Source: Populus alba (taxonomy: Eukaryota; Streptophyta; Magnoliopsida; Malpighiales; Salicaceae). Taken from it: a DNA stretch of 64,000 nucleotides. Positions 48,740 through 59,459 of the stretch are shown here, piece by piece. Under the pieces are notes generated by a model. It made no database searches and was not told where the DNA came from. It was given only the letters and a program-made list of their open reading frames with translations. The number at the start of each line of letters is the position of its first letter. Positions within the stretch are counted from its first letter, which is position 1. Location: the NCBI RefSeq assembly GCF_005239225.2, contig NC_133284.1, positions 52,236,697 through 52,300,696 of the forward strand, written 5' to 3'. A program made the translations under genes and the position numbers.

Positions 48740-49981
48740 ATGGACAAAGGCGAAGCCACCATTGAGACAGGAGCAACAAAATCCAGTGAAGGCCATGAAA
48801 GCAAGATTGGAAGAGTTCAAGCTGTAGGATATCACATCCCACAAGATATGGTTGCTGAAGTTCTTGCCAAACTCCCAGCGAAGTCTCTCATGCGATTCAG
48901 GTGCGTTTGCAAGACATGGTCTTCCTTGATTAGAGATCCTTTCTTTGTTAAGTTGCACCAGAACCAATCCTTGAATAAACCTTGCAAAACCGGACTCCTC
49001 ATGTCCTCAAAGCATCAACTATTCAACAGCCACTTTGTCTTCGCTGACCATGAAGGAAAACAAGCCCTCGAAGAAGACACAATCTCCATACCAAAATCTT
49101 CTAACGTTTTGGGGATTGCAAACGGTTTAGCATGCATCGTTAACGATAAACACCGTATCTCAGTCTATAATCTTAGCACCCGTGAAAGTACAACCATTCC
49201 TCCGCCTCCGCAGGAGATAAGATTTCAAGACCGTCTTTCCTTCGGGTTTGATCCTTTGGCTAATGAGTACAAGATAGTGAAGTTTTGTGCTCATGACAAA
49301 GAGCAATTTGAGATCTTCACGTTGGGGGCAGAAAGGTGGAGAAGAATAAATAGGAAGCATTATAATTTTTATGGGGGCACGAAGTGGTATGATTTTAAGG
49401 AAGCCATATGTGTCAATGGAGTTATATATTGGATGGTAAAATCTATGGCGGAATCATTGAAGATTAATCTACATTCGTTTGACGTTCATGGCGAGAAGTT
49501 TCAAAAAGTTGCTGTCCCAGGCAATGGCTTATGCTTGTTTAGTGATCTAATACAAATCGAAGGTTGTCTAGCAGTAATTCAAGATTCAGAGTGTGGAAAT
49601 AAATTTAAACTAAAGATGCTACAAGACTATCATAACAACGTTTGGACCCATAAGATTATAGACATTCCACTAGGTCCGAAAGATGTTCGATATCCTACTT
49701 TGGCTGGAACTCTAGGAACTGGTGAGATCTTGATTTTGGATGATCACTTCTCAGGGTGTTTTAGACTGTTTTATAGTGATATGAGGAGTAAGAGATTACG
49801 AAGCGCAAAGATTGCCCTGCCATCTTTCTTTGGCGAGAATAAATGGAAAAGATATTATGCGAATCATTACTCGCAAACAGGAGAAAATGACGGGAGTTGG
49901 CTCTACAGTGCAAGTGTTTTTAGCTTTCATCATGTGGAGAACATCTTGCCCTTGGAAGAAGACGGCCAGGGCTTTATTTGA
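48740..49981 (+). CDS. F-box protein with F-box-associated domain (CPR1/CPR30-like)
   Basis: Intronless, 413 residues from the first ATG (MDKGEATIETG); the frame opens a few codons earlier at a TTG. The F-box lies at about residues 30–75 (HIPQDMVAEVLAKLPAKSLMRFRCVCKTWSSLI), which binds SKP1 in SCF ubiquitin ligases. The F-box-associated type 1 domain follows, with LGIANGLACIV, VYNLSTREST, LSFGFDPLANEYKIVKF and VNGVIYWMV, and extends to near residue 390. Such proteins choose substrates for ubiquitination; CPR1 of Arabidopsis removes immune receptors, but the substrate here is not evident. F-box genes of this type expand rapidly in trees. A broken relative sits at 10.2–10.6 kb. Confidence 0.9.
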   Translation: MDKGEATIETGATKSSEGHESKIGRVQAVGYHIPQDMVAEVLAKLPAKSLMRFRCVCKTWSSLIRDPFFVKLHQNQSLNKPCKTGLLMSSKHQLFNSHFVFADHEGKQALEEDTISIPKSSNVLGIANGLACIVNDKHRISVYNLSTRESTTIPPPPQEIRFQDRLSFGFDPLANEYKIVKFCAHDKEQFEIFTLGAERWRRINRKHYNFYGGTKWYDFKEAICVNGVIYWMVKSMAESLKINLHSFDVHGEKFQKVAVPGNGLCLFSDLIQIEGCLAVIQDSECGNKFKLKMLQDYHNNVWTHKIIDIPLGPKDVRYPTLAGTLGTGEILILDDHFSGCFRLFYSDMRSKRLRSAKIALPSFFGENKWKRYYANHYSQTGENDGSWLYSASVFSFHHVENILPLEEDGQGFI

Positions 49982-51104
49982 AAATACGGCTGTAGCTGCG
50001 GTGCAAACCACGTTCTATAAGCATTGTTTTGATGCTTTTGGGTGGAATGAAGGTTGCCAAACGGGTTTTAAGAGGGATGATACCAGTACAATCTCTACTT
50101 TATTAGGGCAAATTTTCGTTTTTTTTTTTTTTTTCCATTGATTAGTGGTTAGGTCTACATGTCTTTTTTTTAACATTTGATTCATGAAAATAATTTGATT
50201 AGTAATTAATGGATATATTTTAGATGAATATACAATCTATTACTGTTTTTTCTTTTTAGTCCAAATATAAGAGTTTCAGGTTAGATTATGATATTTTTTA
50301 GATGATTTCAAAAATAAATCATCTTATATTAAATGTTTGAATTCATGAAGCAAGAGCAAACTTCATCATAAAACTTACTTTCTAGGATTATAATCTATTA
50401 CTAATAATTCAATGATACCCTCCAAAATAATAATTGAAGTCTCATATTCAACTGGGATTCCAATTAAAATAAAAAATCAAACATAATTGCAATCTTCATA
50501 TATAGCATATCAAAAGTAATTAGAAAAATTATATGAATATATCCCTTTTCATTGTTGCACTCAATATGATTACTATCCCTTTTCACCAGCTGAAAGCTGA
50601 GCTTTCAGTTTCTGCATTTGTTCAGGAATCCTGTAAGTGTTTGAATTCCAAGAACACCTTTGTTTGGTATCTTCATTTTATTGTCATCCACGAGCATTAG
50701 AATTCATTAGCATAATAATTTTCCATTAAAATTAAAGTTAGAAAGACAAGAATGAGGAGGAAAGGAGGTTCTTTGAAGGATAACAACTGCAACTATGGAT
50801 GATAATACATTCATTCTTTATGTTAACAGGAGCATGTGGCTTTCACATATGTATGATCCATATAAGCCAAAACAGATGCTTGAAGGATGTTGACACCAGC
50901 CCCCTCTTGCTCCATTACAAATTAGTGAAAGAATGGCTTCAGCTAGGACTGCTCACAGAAGTTTCATTTCAACCCATCTGCCTCTGCATGTCTATCAAGC
51001 AAAGCACGAACAGGCAGAGGTGAAATTTGCCTCGTTTGCCAACCAAACACCATAGGCATGTTGGAGATGGTTAAAAACTTTCAGGTCCTTGAGCAAACTT
51101 ATTT
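49982..51104. other. Intergenic between convergent F-box and Iojap genes
   Basis: 3' regions of both genes. A 109-codon frame at 49812–50141 overlaps the F-box end in another frame and is a shadow. Nothing else is supported. Confidence 0.4.
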
Positions 51105-54100
51105 TCAACTGCTAAATGGACGTTGGTTCTCGAAAGGGAGTTCAATAGGTGTTGCATTTCCATAGAATTCTTCCAAGTTGTATAAATCTCTCTGCGGAGG
51201 AAGAAATATGTGGATTACCACATCACCTGGACAACATACATATCAAATTGCTTTGATCAATAACACCAATAAATTTCTCACAGTGAAAATAACGCAAGCC
51301 CAACTACAAACCAACAATCTATCAAGAGAAGAAAAGGACTCTGGATTACCAATACCAGAGATCCTAAATACTATTACTTCAGAACATTATCAGGAACAAG
51401 GACTACATGAATTTATCAGTTGACCAGTACATGGCATCCTCTTCAATTTTATACACAATTGAGGATATGGATAAGTTCACAACTGTGAAACTCATTTTCT
51501 TTTCTCTTCTTTTTGGTTATATTTCCTTGTTGAGTTAATTTCATATAAACAGATGGCACTGGGTTTCCATTCAAGAACTTACCAAAGTCCAACAGGGTCC
51601 ATGAGTTGGGTTTTCTGTCGCCGGATGGAACTTTTCCATACTTCTTTTCAGCAAGATCTCTTATTTTGGAACTACAAGGGGAGATAACATCATCTGAGTC
51701 ATTGCTCCAAATATTACATCTTTAATCTTATATCAACCAAATGTAAAAAGAAAATGAAATGAAAGTGCAGAGTTAATACTTGATAGCGTCTATCTGAGGA
51801 CGTGAAAATGCTGTTGCAATGATAAAAAATCTAGTCCAGTACACAAGAGGCTTTACAAAGAGGACCTTTATATCTGAAGCCTTAACATCACTAGCAACCT
51901 TGGCCATTTCCACAGCAACTACCACAAAAAGAGAGGCAGGACATGGTCAATCAGATGTGTAGTACATTAAAATTGAAGGATTATATGTGGATTGCTAAAG
52001 CCTGTGTGTATGCATAACTGCCCTGTGCATGCCTTGATCATAAAGGAACCCAGAGAGAACTGAAAGGCACCACAACTAGCTGAACTGCACCAACTTAGCC
52101 AAGACTTGGCAGAAGTTGAAAGACATACAAGTCCCTTTGTAATGAAATCGTTTGCTCAGCAAAAAACACAAAAAGATTATACATTTTCAAAAGTCTTAGA
52201 AACATGATTGTCCATATCAAAGTACTTGTTAGCAGCACTTGTGAACAAAGCAGCACAGCATTGGTCTGGAGCAATGGCATGTCACAGGTGGAAAGAAAAT
52301 TTTGAACGGCACAATGAAGTAATTAAATGAATATGATAGCAATGACAATATAAGCCATAGTAACCACATGGTCAAGTAAAAGCAACAGCAAGTGTTCATT
52401 AGCAACACCGATCAAACTAACATCATTATATTAATTGTAATCATTGATGGAGCACAAAAGTACAAAATTAGATATCTAAGATTTAAGATACATGATACAA
52501 GCCAGCATCCACATGCATAGCGGAGTGCAGACAGATAATTACTATATGTAAGTAAAACATTGGCAATAATCATGCTTTTAAATATGGGCGGTATAAACTT
52601 ACATGACAAGCTTTCAGCATCATCATCAACCTCTGCAGTAGGAGGTTTTTTGTCATTGCTCCTAAAGACCACTTTTCCATATTTATTGAACAAGTCATCA
52701 AACATCTCATCTGTATCTTCTACATTCTGCAAGGATATCAATCATGTCAGGAACACTGCCTCAAACGTACTGGAAGCACTCACCCTAACATTCAATAAGC
52801 AGATAGATAGTTATGCATTAATCACAATAATCTTCCAATTCCAGCCATCACCACACTGGAATGTATTCAATACAAAATGAGAAAAGAAAGAATGTAATAC
52901 ATTCAAGTAAACTGGTGTTAAAAGCCCAAAAAAAGCTGAGTGCATTTCTTTCAGTATCCATGAAATGCAAACAATTACATTTCTAGTGATAGTCAGATAT
53001 ACCCTAACCTAATAAAATCAATTGACTTGGCCTAAAATAAGAAGCTGAAAACTCACTTTGTCGGGCATTTTATGCTTGTAAGATAGAATGCCTTAGATAT
53101 TAACTCAAGGAAAAAAAAAAAAAAGGCATGGTGAAGGCTAGGTCTCATTCTGACTAATCAAAACTTTAAAAACTTGAAGGAGGGCTCTGGCATTCAGCAG
53201 GGAAAAAACAAAAGAAAGAACAGAAATCTCATGCACTATATTAAATAAAGAAAATACCGTTTGATTTTTTTTTCACCTTACTAGCTTTATTTATGACTCC
53301 TGGAATGTGCTTTGCATAGAACAGTCACAAATAAAAGACAAGCATAAAAACTGAACAAGATATAGTAATGTGATGATTCAATAAATGCATAAAACCAACT
53401 CCACAGGTTTATGACACCATAAAGAATAAATAACTAAGATTTCACATATTTGTAAAGGAAGAACAAAATCAAATCTGAATATGTTGCAAGGGCTTGATTA
53501 CAAATTAAAGATCATGTGCTCAAGCAGCAAAACCTAAGATAAGATGGCAGATCATGCCTGTACTAAAGTCTAGATTAAGCACATACCAACCATTTACACC
53601 ACAAAATTGCAAATTAATTTTCCAATCAAGCTTCTCCCAAAATTTCAGAAAAGCCACTTGAAGGAAAGTCATGAGAGTCTTAGGCTTACAACCAGAGGTT
53701 GAGCATGAGACACAAAGAGCAAACATTTCTTTCAAAATGTAGGAGACAACTACCCAGCATGGTCTCTTCTCAAAATCAACACAAAAACAAACCCCACCTC
53801 ATAAAAAAGGTAAAAGAAAACTTTTTTCTTTTACCCATTAAATCTCATTACCTAGCTTCTTCATATATTCTCACATCAGGAAGTCAACAGAACTGGCAAG
53901 AAAGGAGGAGAATTTCAACGTTTCCCAACATGAACAGTTTGTTTGATGCTATCTAATTTCCCCTCACGACAAGAATTCGGAACTTTTTAGGAATGATACA
54001 AAACACAAGTCAAGCAGTACATATAACAACAGAACTAAAATAGAACATGTGATTCAAATGCAAAGTCTCAATCTTTCAAACACTTTCTTCAGTTTTTCAA

Positions 54101-54511
54101 TTACCCAATCAAACGACACCATGATCAAGTTAACTAAAACATACAAAAAAAGAAAAGAAAAGAAAGAGCAAGCTCATAAACTTGAATTTTCATATTCTAC
54201 AGTTCCCAACACTAACAGTTCACATCAAACAAAAATCATCATAAAATGGAACACCATACCGAGAGAAAGCTATCATCATGATCTTTACGAAGAGCCAAAC
54301 TTCCCTTCAAACTCAACTTCTCGGTTCTGAATTCTTGCCAAAAGCACTTGTAATACTGACGTAATCGGTGCCTATAAAAGCACAAACAGCCCGAATGTTT
54401 TCTGGGTTTTTGAGATAGCCTAGTTTCAACACGACCCAGTAGCTTAAACTCGCCGGAGAAGCGAGTTCCGGCACCAACGCCGGCTATGGATAAGGCGGGG
54501 GACACTGCCAT
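51105..54511 (-). CDS. Iojap/RsfS-family protein, chloroplast, At3g12930-like
   Basis: Five exons on the minus strand: 54260–54511, 52603–52726, 51780–51918, 51583–51671 and 51105–51226, with consistent phases, encoding 241 residues. The first 60 or so residues form a Ser/Arg-rich plastid transit peptide (MAVSPALSIAG). The RsfS domain begins after NVEDTDEMFDDLFNKYGKVVF and includes DDDAESLSFAVEMAKVASDVKASDIKVLF, PLVYWTRFFIIATAFSRPQIDAI, KPNSWTLLDFGDVVIHIFLP and the ending NLEEFYGNATPIELPFENQ. Bacterial RsfS binds ribosomal protein L14 (uL14) and blocks subunit joining during starvation; plant Iojap is needed for plastid ribosome formation or plastid translation. Length agrees with the Arabidopsis protein. 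An earlier in-frame ATG at 54688 is not conserved in sequence type and was not used. Confidence 0.92.
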
Positions 54512-55319
54512 TGGTGGTTTAGATATTAGAGAGGTAGATAAAAAAGAGAGGGAGAATTTGCATAAAGAGCTGAGATATTGTAGTAGGAAGGTACAAACCC
54601 GGGCAGCTTGAGTGGATTTGTTGCTTTTGCTTGTACGGCTATTTCTGGACAAACTACAGATCAGTCCTCCAATGTCAACCTGATTCACATTGTTCTCCCA
54701 TTAAAATCTTGCTCTTTTAGCAATGACATTGGTACTGATGACACAAGAAAAGACAAAAGAAATTTTTCTAAAAAGAATATAAGCATCAGAGAATTCCTTT
54801 CTTCTCAACGAGATTTTGTTTCTCAGGCGAATAACAACTACCAATCCAGCCCATCAACCCAACAATGAAAAACCTAATTTCTGTGTGAAGCTTCTTCACA
54901 ATTTCATAAGTTACATAGTTTGATTCTTGCCCAGCTCGCTGACATTTGGTGCATGGATTCTGTTGATTAGCATTGACTTCTGGTGATAGATTGAATAGGG
55001 TCACAATGCTTAATATGATTTTACTGTTATCCTAGCAGAAATATTAAAGTTAGGGACATTGATTAGTCTATATGGTTTTATATCTTTGCAATTTTTTTGG
55101 ATCTTAACAATGCAGGTGCATTCAACAAGCCATTTTCTGCATCAGTTTCAAATGTTCTCTGCTTCAGTTTGACATACTCCTCTCACTTCAGGGAAAAAAC
55201 TGTTGCTTTACGTTAGAAATTCAGCTTATAGGTAATGCAATCCTGAAAAGATTAACTTTTTTTCCGTCGAAGAACTTATGGACTTTAGAGATTCGTGATG
55301 AAATAAAGAGAATATAATA
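54512..55319. other. Upstream region of Iojap, no gene seen
   Basis: Short frames on both strands (for example 54608–54868 plus) have no recognisable features. The first 100 to 200 bases are the likely 5' leader and promoter of Iojap. Confidence 0.4.
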
Positions 55320-55336
55320 CACACACACACACACAT
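55318..55336. repeat. CA microsatellite
   Basis: About nine CA units. Confidence 0.8.
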
Positions 55337-55407
55337 ACATATAATTAAAGCATGAATAATGTTCTTCTAAACACCATAGCTGTCGGCCAAAGAAGAAGAA
55401 AATGAAG

Positions 55408-55431
55408 AGAGAGAGAGAGAGAGAGAGAGAA
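55408..55431. repeat. GA microsatellite
   Basis: About eleven GA units. Confidence 0.8.
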
Positions 55432-56439
55432 ATTGTGAGGAAGACATAAAAAAACTCATCATACAAACACAAAAGAGAGGTAAATTAAGAAAAAAAAAAA
55501 TTGGTAGATTAAAGGCCCAAAACCTTAAAAACAAATTTGGTTATTGGTTTTTTGAGGGAAGAAAGAAAAGTGAAGAAAAAAGGGTATTTTCAAGCTTTTC
55601 ATATTTCTTTTCTTCGAGTTGGGAAGTAAGAAACGCTTAAAAAACAATTGATTTAAATGTTTTTTGGGTTTAATGTTGAATGAGAAGTTTTAGGGTACGG
55701 GGATTCTTGAATTGAATGTTAGAGTGTTAGATAATGTGTTTTGATTATTAATTAATGTTTAATTATGTGAAAAATGGTTGGGTAACAACTAAATTTGTAT
55801 GAATGCAAAATGTAGGGTGAAGTGATTGGGAAAAAAATGCCTATGGAAGGAGATAATTTTGGCTAAGACAATCAATTAAGATGGTTAATTTACCATACAA
55901 TGTGATTATTTATGTGTAAATTAAACTATTGATAGATCAATCAAATATTTATATGAAGAAAATTTGAAATGGAATATCATTCCTCATTTATGCATAAAAT
56001 TTTTGTTAGGAAAACGAAAACAAGAAATTTACGAGTTTCTATTTATTTTTTTTAAATTGAGAAATTTGTTTATGACATTGAAATGAGAATTTGAATTATA
56101 TATAGATGAGGATTCAAAATTTATAAAATATAAATATTGGTACTGGTGAAATCATGGATATGACTCAACAATAAGGGATGATTAGCAGATAAAGGCTCAA
56201 ATGTGCACAGAAAAGTGATGGAGCTTAAAAACACACCATAAAAAAAATAAGGGCTCAAATACACTCTGAAAAAAAAAAAGGAAAAAGGATAGGGTTTGCA
56301 AGTGCACTATCTTGGTGATGAAAACTCATAGGTGCACTAAAAAAGAATCAAACTAGAACTCAAAGATGCATTATCTAGGAAATGATGTCTAAGTAGCCAA
56401 ACAAGGCTTATGCCTTAAGAAAAAATAGCATGCCAAAAC
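55432..56439. other. Intergenic, no gene seen
   Basis: AT-rich. Recurrent short phrases such as GGCTCAAAT and GTGCACT in 56180–56340 hint at old low-order repeats. Confidence 0.4.
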
Positions 56440-57090
56440 ACTCTTAAAGTTGGGGTTGGGCTTGGCCCAGCCACATGGGTTGGGCCTAAGGCTCAATTTA
56501 AACATGCAGACTCGGCTTAAGCCCAATCTCAACTAATTTTTTAGGCTTAACATGTTTTTTTTATATGCAAGCTAGATCCAATCCAGTCACACGAGCCTGG
56601 CTGAAACCAGTCACACGAGCCTGGCTGAAACCAGTCACACGAGCCTGGCTGAAACAAAGGTGCAGCCCATTATTTAGGCACCACTATCTCAACCTAGTAA
56701 TGGTTGGAAAATGCCAGTAATGTGAATTATTTCTTCACATTACCGGCATGCTTTAACATGCATTCTAAAAAGATAAAGAGCAAGAAGAGGCTTAGCTAGG
56801 TTGGATGGGGATGTTAGCTGGGTAAGCTTCAGACGTGGTGTGGTGGTTTGCTGGTGGAGCTCATAGTGGAGGTTGTTGGAGCTGAAGAAAATACGAAGGG
56901 TATTTGGGTTGTTTTTATTTTTTTGTTGGTGCAAATGGAGATGGGGGAAAGGCAGGGGGAAGAGGCTGGAAAGCGTGAAGTTAGGGTTGGACCAGGGTGG
57001 TTTTTTCTAGAGAAATAGTGATGGTTGTGTTCTCCTCTTTTTTCTTTTTTTTTTCTTTTTAAAGGAAAGTTGGTGCAAGGGATAGGTTTG
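56440..57090 (-). repeat. LTR-like fragment, opposite orientation
   Basis: Read on the minus strand the order is a CT-rich stretch, a near-perfect hairpin (56711–56726 with 56734–56749), then GGGCTGCAC and a GC-rich block around TTGGGCCTAACCC and GGCCAAGCCC. The solo LTR at 59460–61761 has the same order: purine/pyrimidine-biased stretch, hairpins, then AGCCCAGCCCACGCGG. No ends or target duplication were identified, so this is a fragment by inference. Confidence 0.4.
56583..56654 (+). repeat. Three perfect 24-bp tandem units
   Basis: CCAGTCACACGAGCCTGG plus CTGAAA occurs three times without a mismatch, at 56583–56606, 56607–56630 and 56631–56654, inside the LTR-like fragment. Perfect identity indicates a recent expansion. 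Confidence 0.95.
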
Positions 57091-58500
57091 TGCTTCAGTA
57101 TCTCCTCCTTTTATCAATGGATTTCACCACTATTTATAGGTTAATTTCGCAATGCCGTAGGATATCTCGGTTATATTAATAGTGCTAGATAGGATGAGAG
57201 ATTGATTCAAGATAAGGGTAGGGAAAAAAGAAACGCAAAAGATGGTTTTGGTAAGGCACGCCTTACAAATCTGTCATATACGTTGAATCAAAGAATGCAG
57301 GGTCCCTGCTCCCTGGCCAGTTTAATTTCTTGGCATGCAGGCTCTGTAAGGGCCCATCTCTTTTGTTCTTCTCTAGATATGTACAGACAGCCAGGGTATG
57401 TCCAAACATGTAAGCATAGCGACAACTGAGTCTCTTGTCTGTAGCGAGAGCCGTGCATGCTTGGATCCCAAGTCCAAGGTACTTTACAATTAAGTCAAGT
57501 GTATGCAACCCACTGTTTTCTTTTTCCTTCTTTTTCACGTATTAAGTAATTTCCACATAGGGAGTTAATTACTGGCAGGTCAAAAAAGATATATAAGAAG
57601 ACTGGTTAAGGAATTGACGATAATAAAACAGTTTAGCTCTTCCTTCTTTTAAAGAAAATTGTTCTCCTGTAAATTGGACGCGCAGAACAGTTTCATAACT
57701 TGTTCCTTCTTTTAAATTGACCCTCTCCACCTTGTTCTTAACTGGAGGTTTCAGGCTCCAGCTGTGGAGGATGAGGATGGATTTAGGGATGCAGCAGAGT
57801 TACCCGTTTGGCAAACAGTAGGAGAGGAGGGAGGGAGAAACCGCATCTGTTTTAAGAGCTTAGATCTTGTGAATCGAGCCTTTAAAATGCAAATGCCGCT
57901 TGCGGACACTAGTTAATTATTGTAATTTTCGATGTTGCCCGAGTTCTATCAACAACGAAAGGACTGAAACATGCAATGAAAAGGGCTAAAAGACAAAAAA
58001 ACAGTAGCAAAAGTACTTTTAATTCCCAAAAGCTCAGTCTCCTCGAAGACGAAAAAAATATTGGAGGCGATTGTACACGAGGAATAGGATAGATCGCCTC
58101 GCAACTTTCTAGTTCCTGATCTTGAACGAGACTAGGACCAATTACTCTAATGCCAAGCCCAATTGAAACAAATCAACAATCATGCAGGTGAAAGAGAGGT
58201 ATGGGGTGTTTATCTGGCATGAATCATGGCCCTTAATTCAAATGGTAAGAATCTCAATCGTTGGTCAAAATTCATCATCCCAAGCTGTTAAAATTGGATT
58301 CCACAGGCTAATCAGGTAATTGTCTTTGGGGTGGCGGCGTGGCGCCGCGGCAGCTACAGAGACAACCACACAGTGGGAATCAAGCTGGGTGTGGTACAAT
58401 GTCGAGCTATGAGAGTGATAGTTTGTTTGTTCTATTTGGTAGATAGATGAGGCATTAAATGCCTCTAAAAAATAACAACTGGAGTAGCTTTTCTTAAAAA
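57091..58500. other. Intergenic, no gene seen
   Basis: About 1.4 kb with more balanced base composition than its surroundings, but no frame above 91 codons and no recognisable domain. Confidence 0.4.
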
Positions 58501-59343
58501 AGAGTGATGATGAACAGTGTCAGATAATGCGTTGTTTAACACTATATTAATTTTTTCCCCTTACCAAAACACATTATTTCATTTAAATGAAACAACATTG
58601 TTTTGGCATTTAAAGTTGAATTAGGTTCTTAAAAAAAACTTCTCTTTCAATTTTAGCCTCTTAACTTTTGGATTTATTCAATTAGGTTCTTAATTGAGTT
58701 TTGATTCTAAGAATCAATTTAATTTCACCCTTGCCAAGTTTTAAAGTAACCCTCTGAGTTTAGTACCTCTTTCAACTTGGTCCGTAGTCTTGAATATTTT
58801 CAATTTCATTCTTAATTGACCTTTAAATTTTAATCTCTTCAATTTTACCCTTGTTTTCAATCAAATTGGGTCCCCGAATTCACGTGCCCTTTGTAAGAAG
58901 ATTTTTGGTCTTGAATTTCATCAATTTGACTCGTAATTGACCCCCCCCAAACTTTTATTTTTTTTGCAATTTCATCCCTGATTTCACTTAATTAGGTTTG
59001 AAAAAATTAAATTTGATCCTTTAAAATTTCAATCTGCTCAATTAAGCTCAAATTAAGATTTCATAATTAATTTTTCACCAATGAAGTCTTTAATAAAATG
59101 AATGTGACCCTTTAAAAGCCTCGCACTGAATTAATTCTTTGAATTTGACTCAAATTGATTATAAAGTTTTAATAAACCTTTAACTAGATCCATAATTAAA
59201 TTAAATTGGCTTATTAAGTCATCATACTAAATTTTTATGTAAAATCATCTAATAATCATTTGATTTAACCTTAAATTTGTCTTATCTTTCAATCTTGGAT
59301 GCAATGGGATATAATTGAACTCCCCAATTTTGTCCAAAATTTC
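58501..59343. repeat. Degenerate repeat-derived sequence
   Basis: Recurrent phrases such as AATTAGGTTCTTAA, TCAATTTAATTTCA, AATTTTACCCTTG and TTTGACTC recur every 40 to 60 bases. This composition is typical of decayed retroelement sequence in plants; no ends are defined. Confidence 0.4.
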
Positions 59344-59459
59344 ACATTGGTTTCTTCATACATGAAACTCTTATTAAGCTACTCTTGTCAAGTTGTCGGT
59401 TTTTTTTTTAAAAATAATTCTAGGAAAAATTGAAATTGGGTTATGACACTTATAATAAC

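Noticed and set aside
48485..48967. 160-codon minus-strand frame over the F-box gene start
   Set aside because: Overlaps the coding and promoter region of the F-box gene in antisense, with Phe-rich low-complexity parts.
54512..54688. In-frame upstream extension of Iojap starting at 54688
   Set aside because: The extension is not organelle-targeting in character, while MAVSPALSIAG at 54511 is a typical transit-peptide start.
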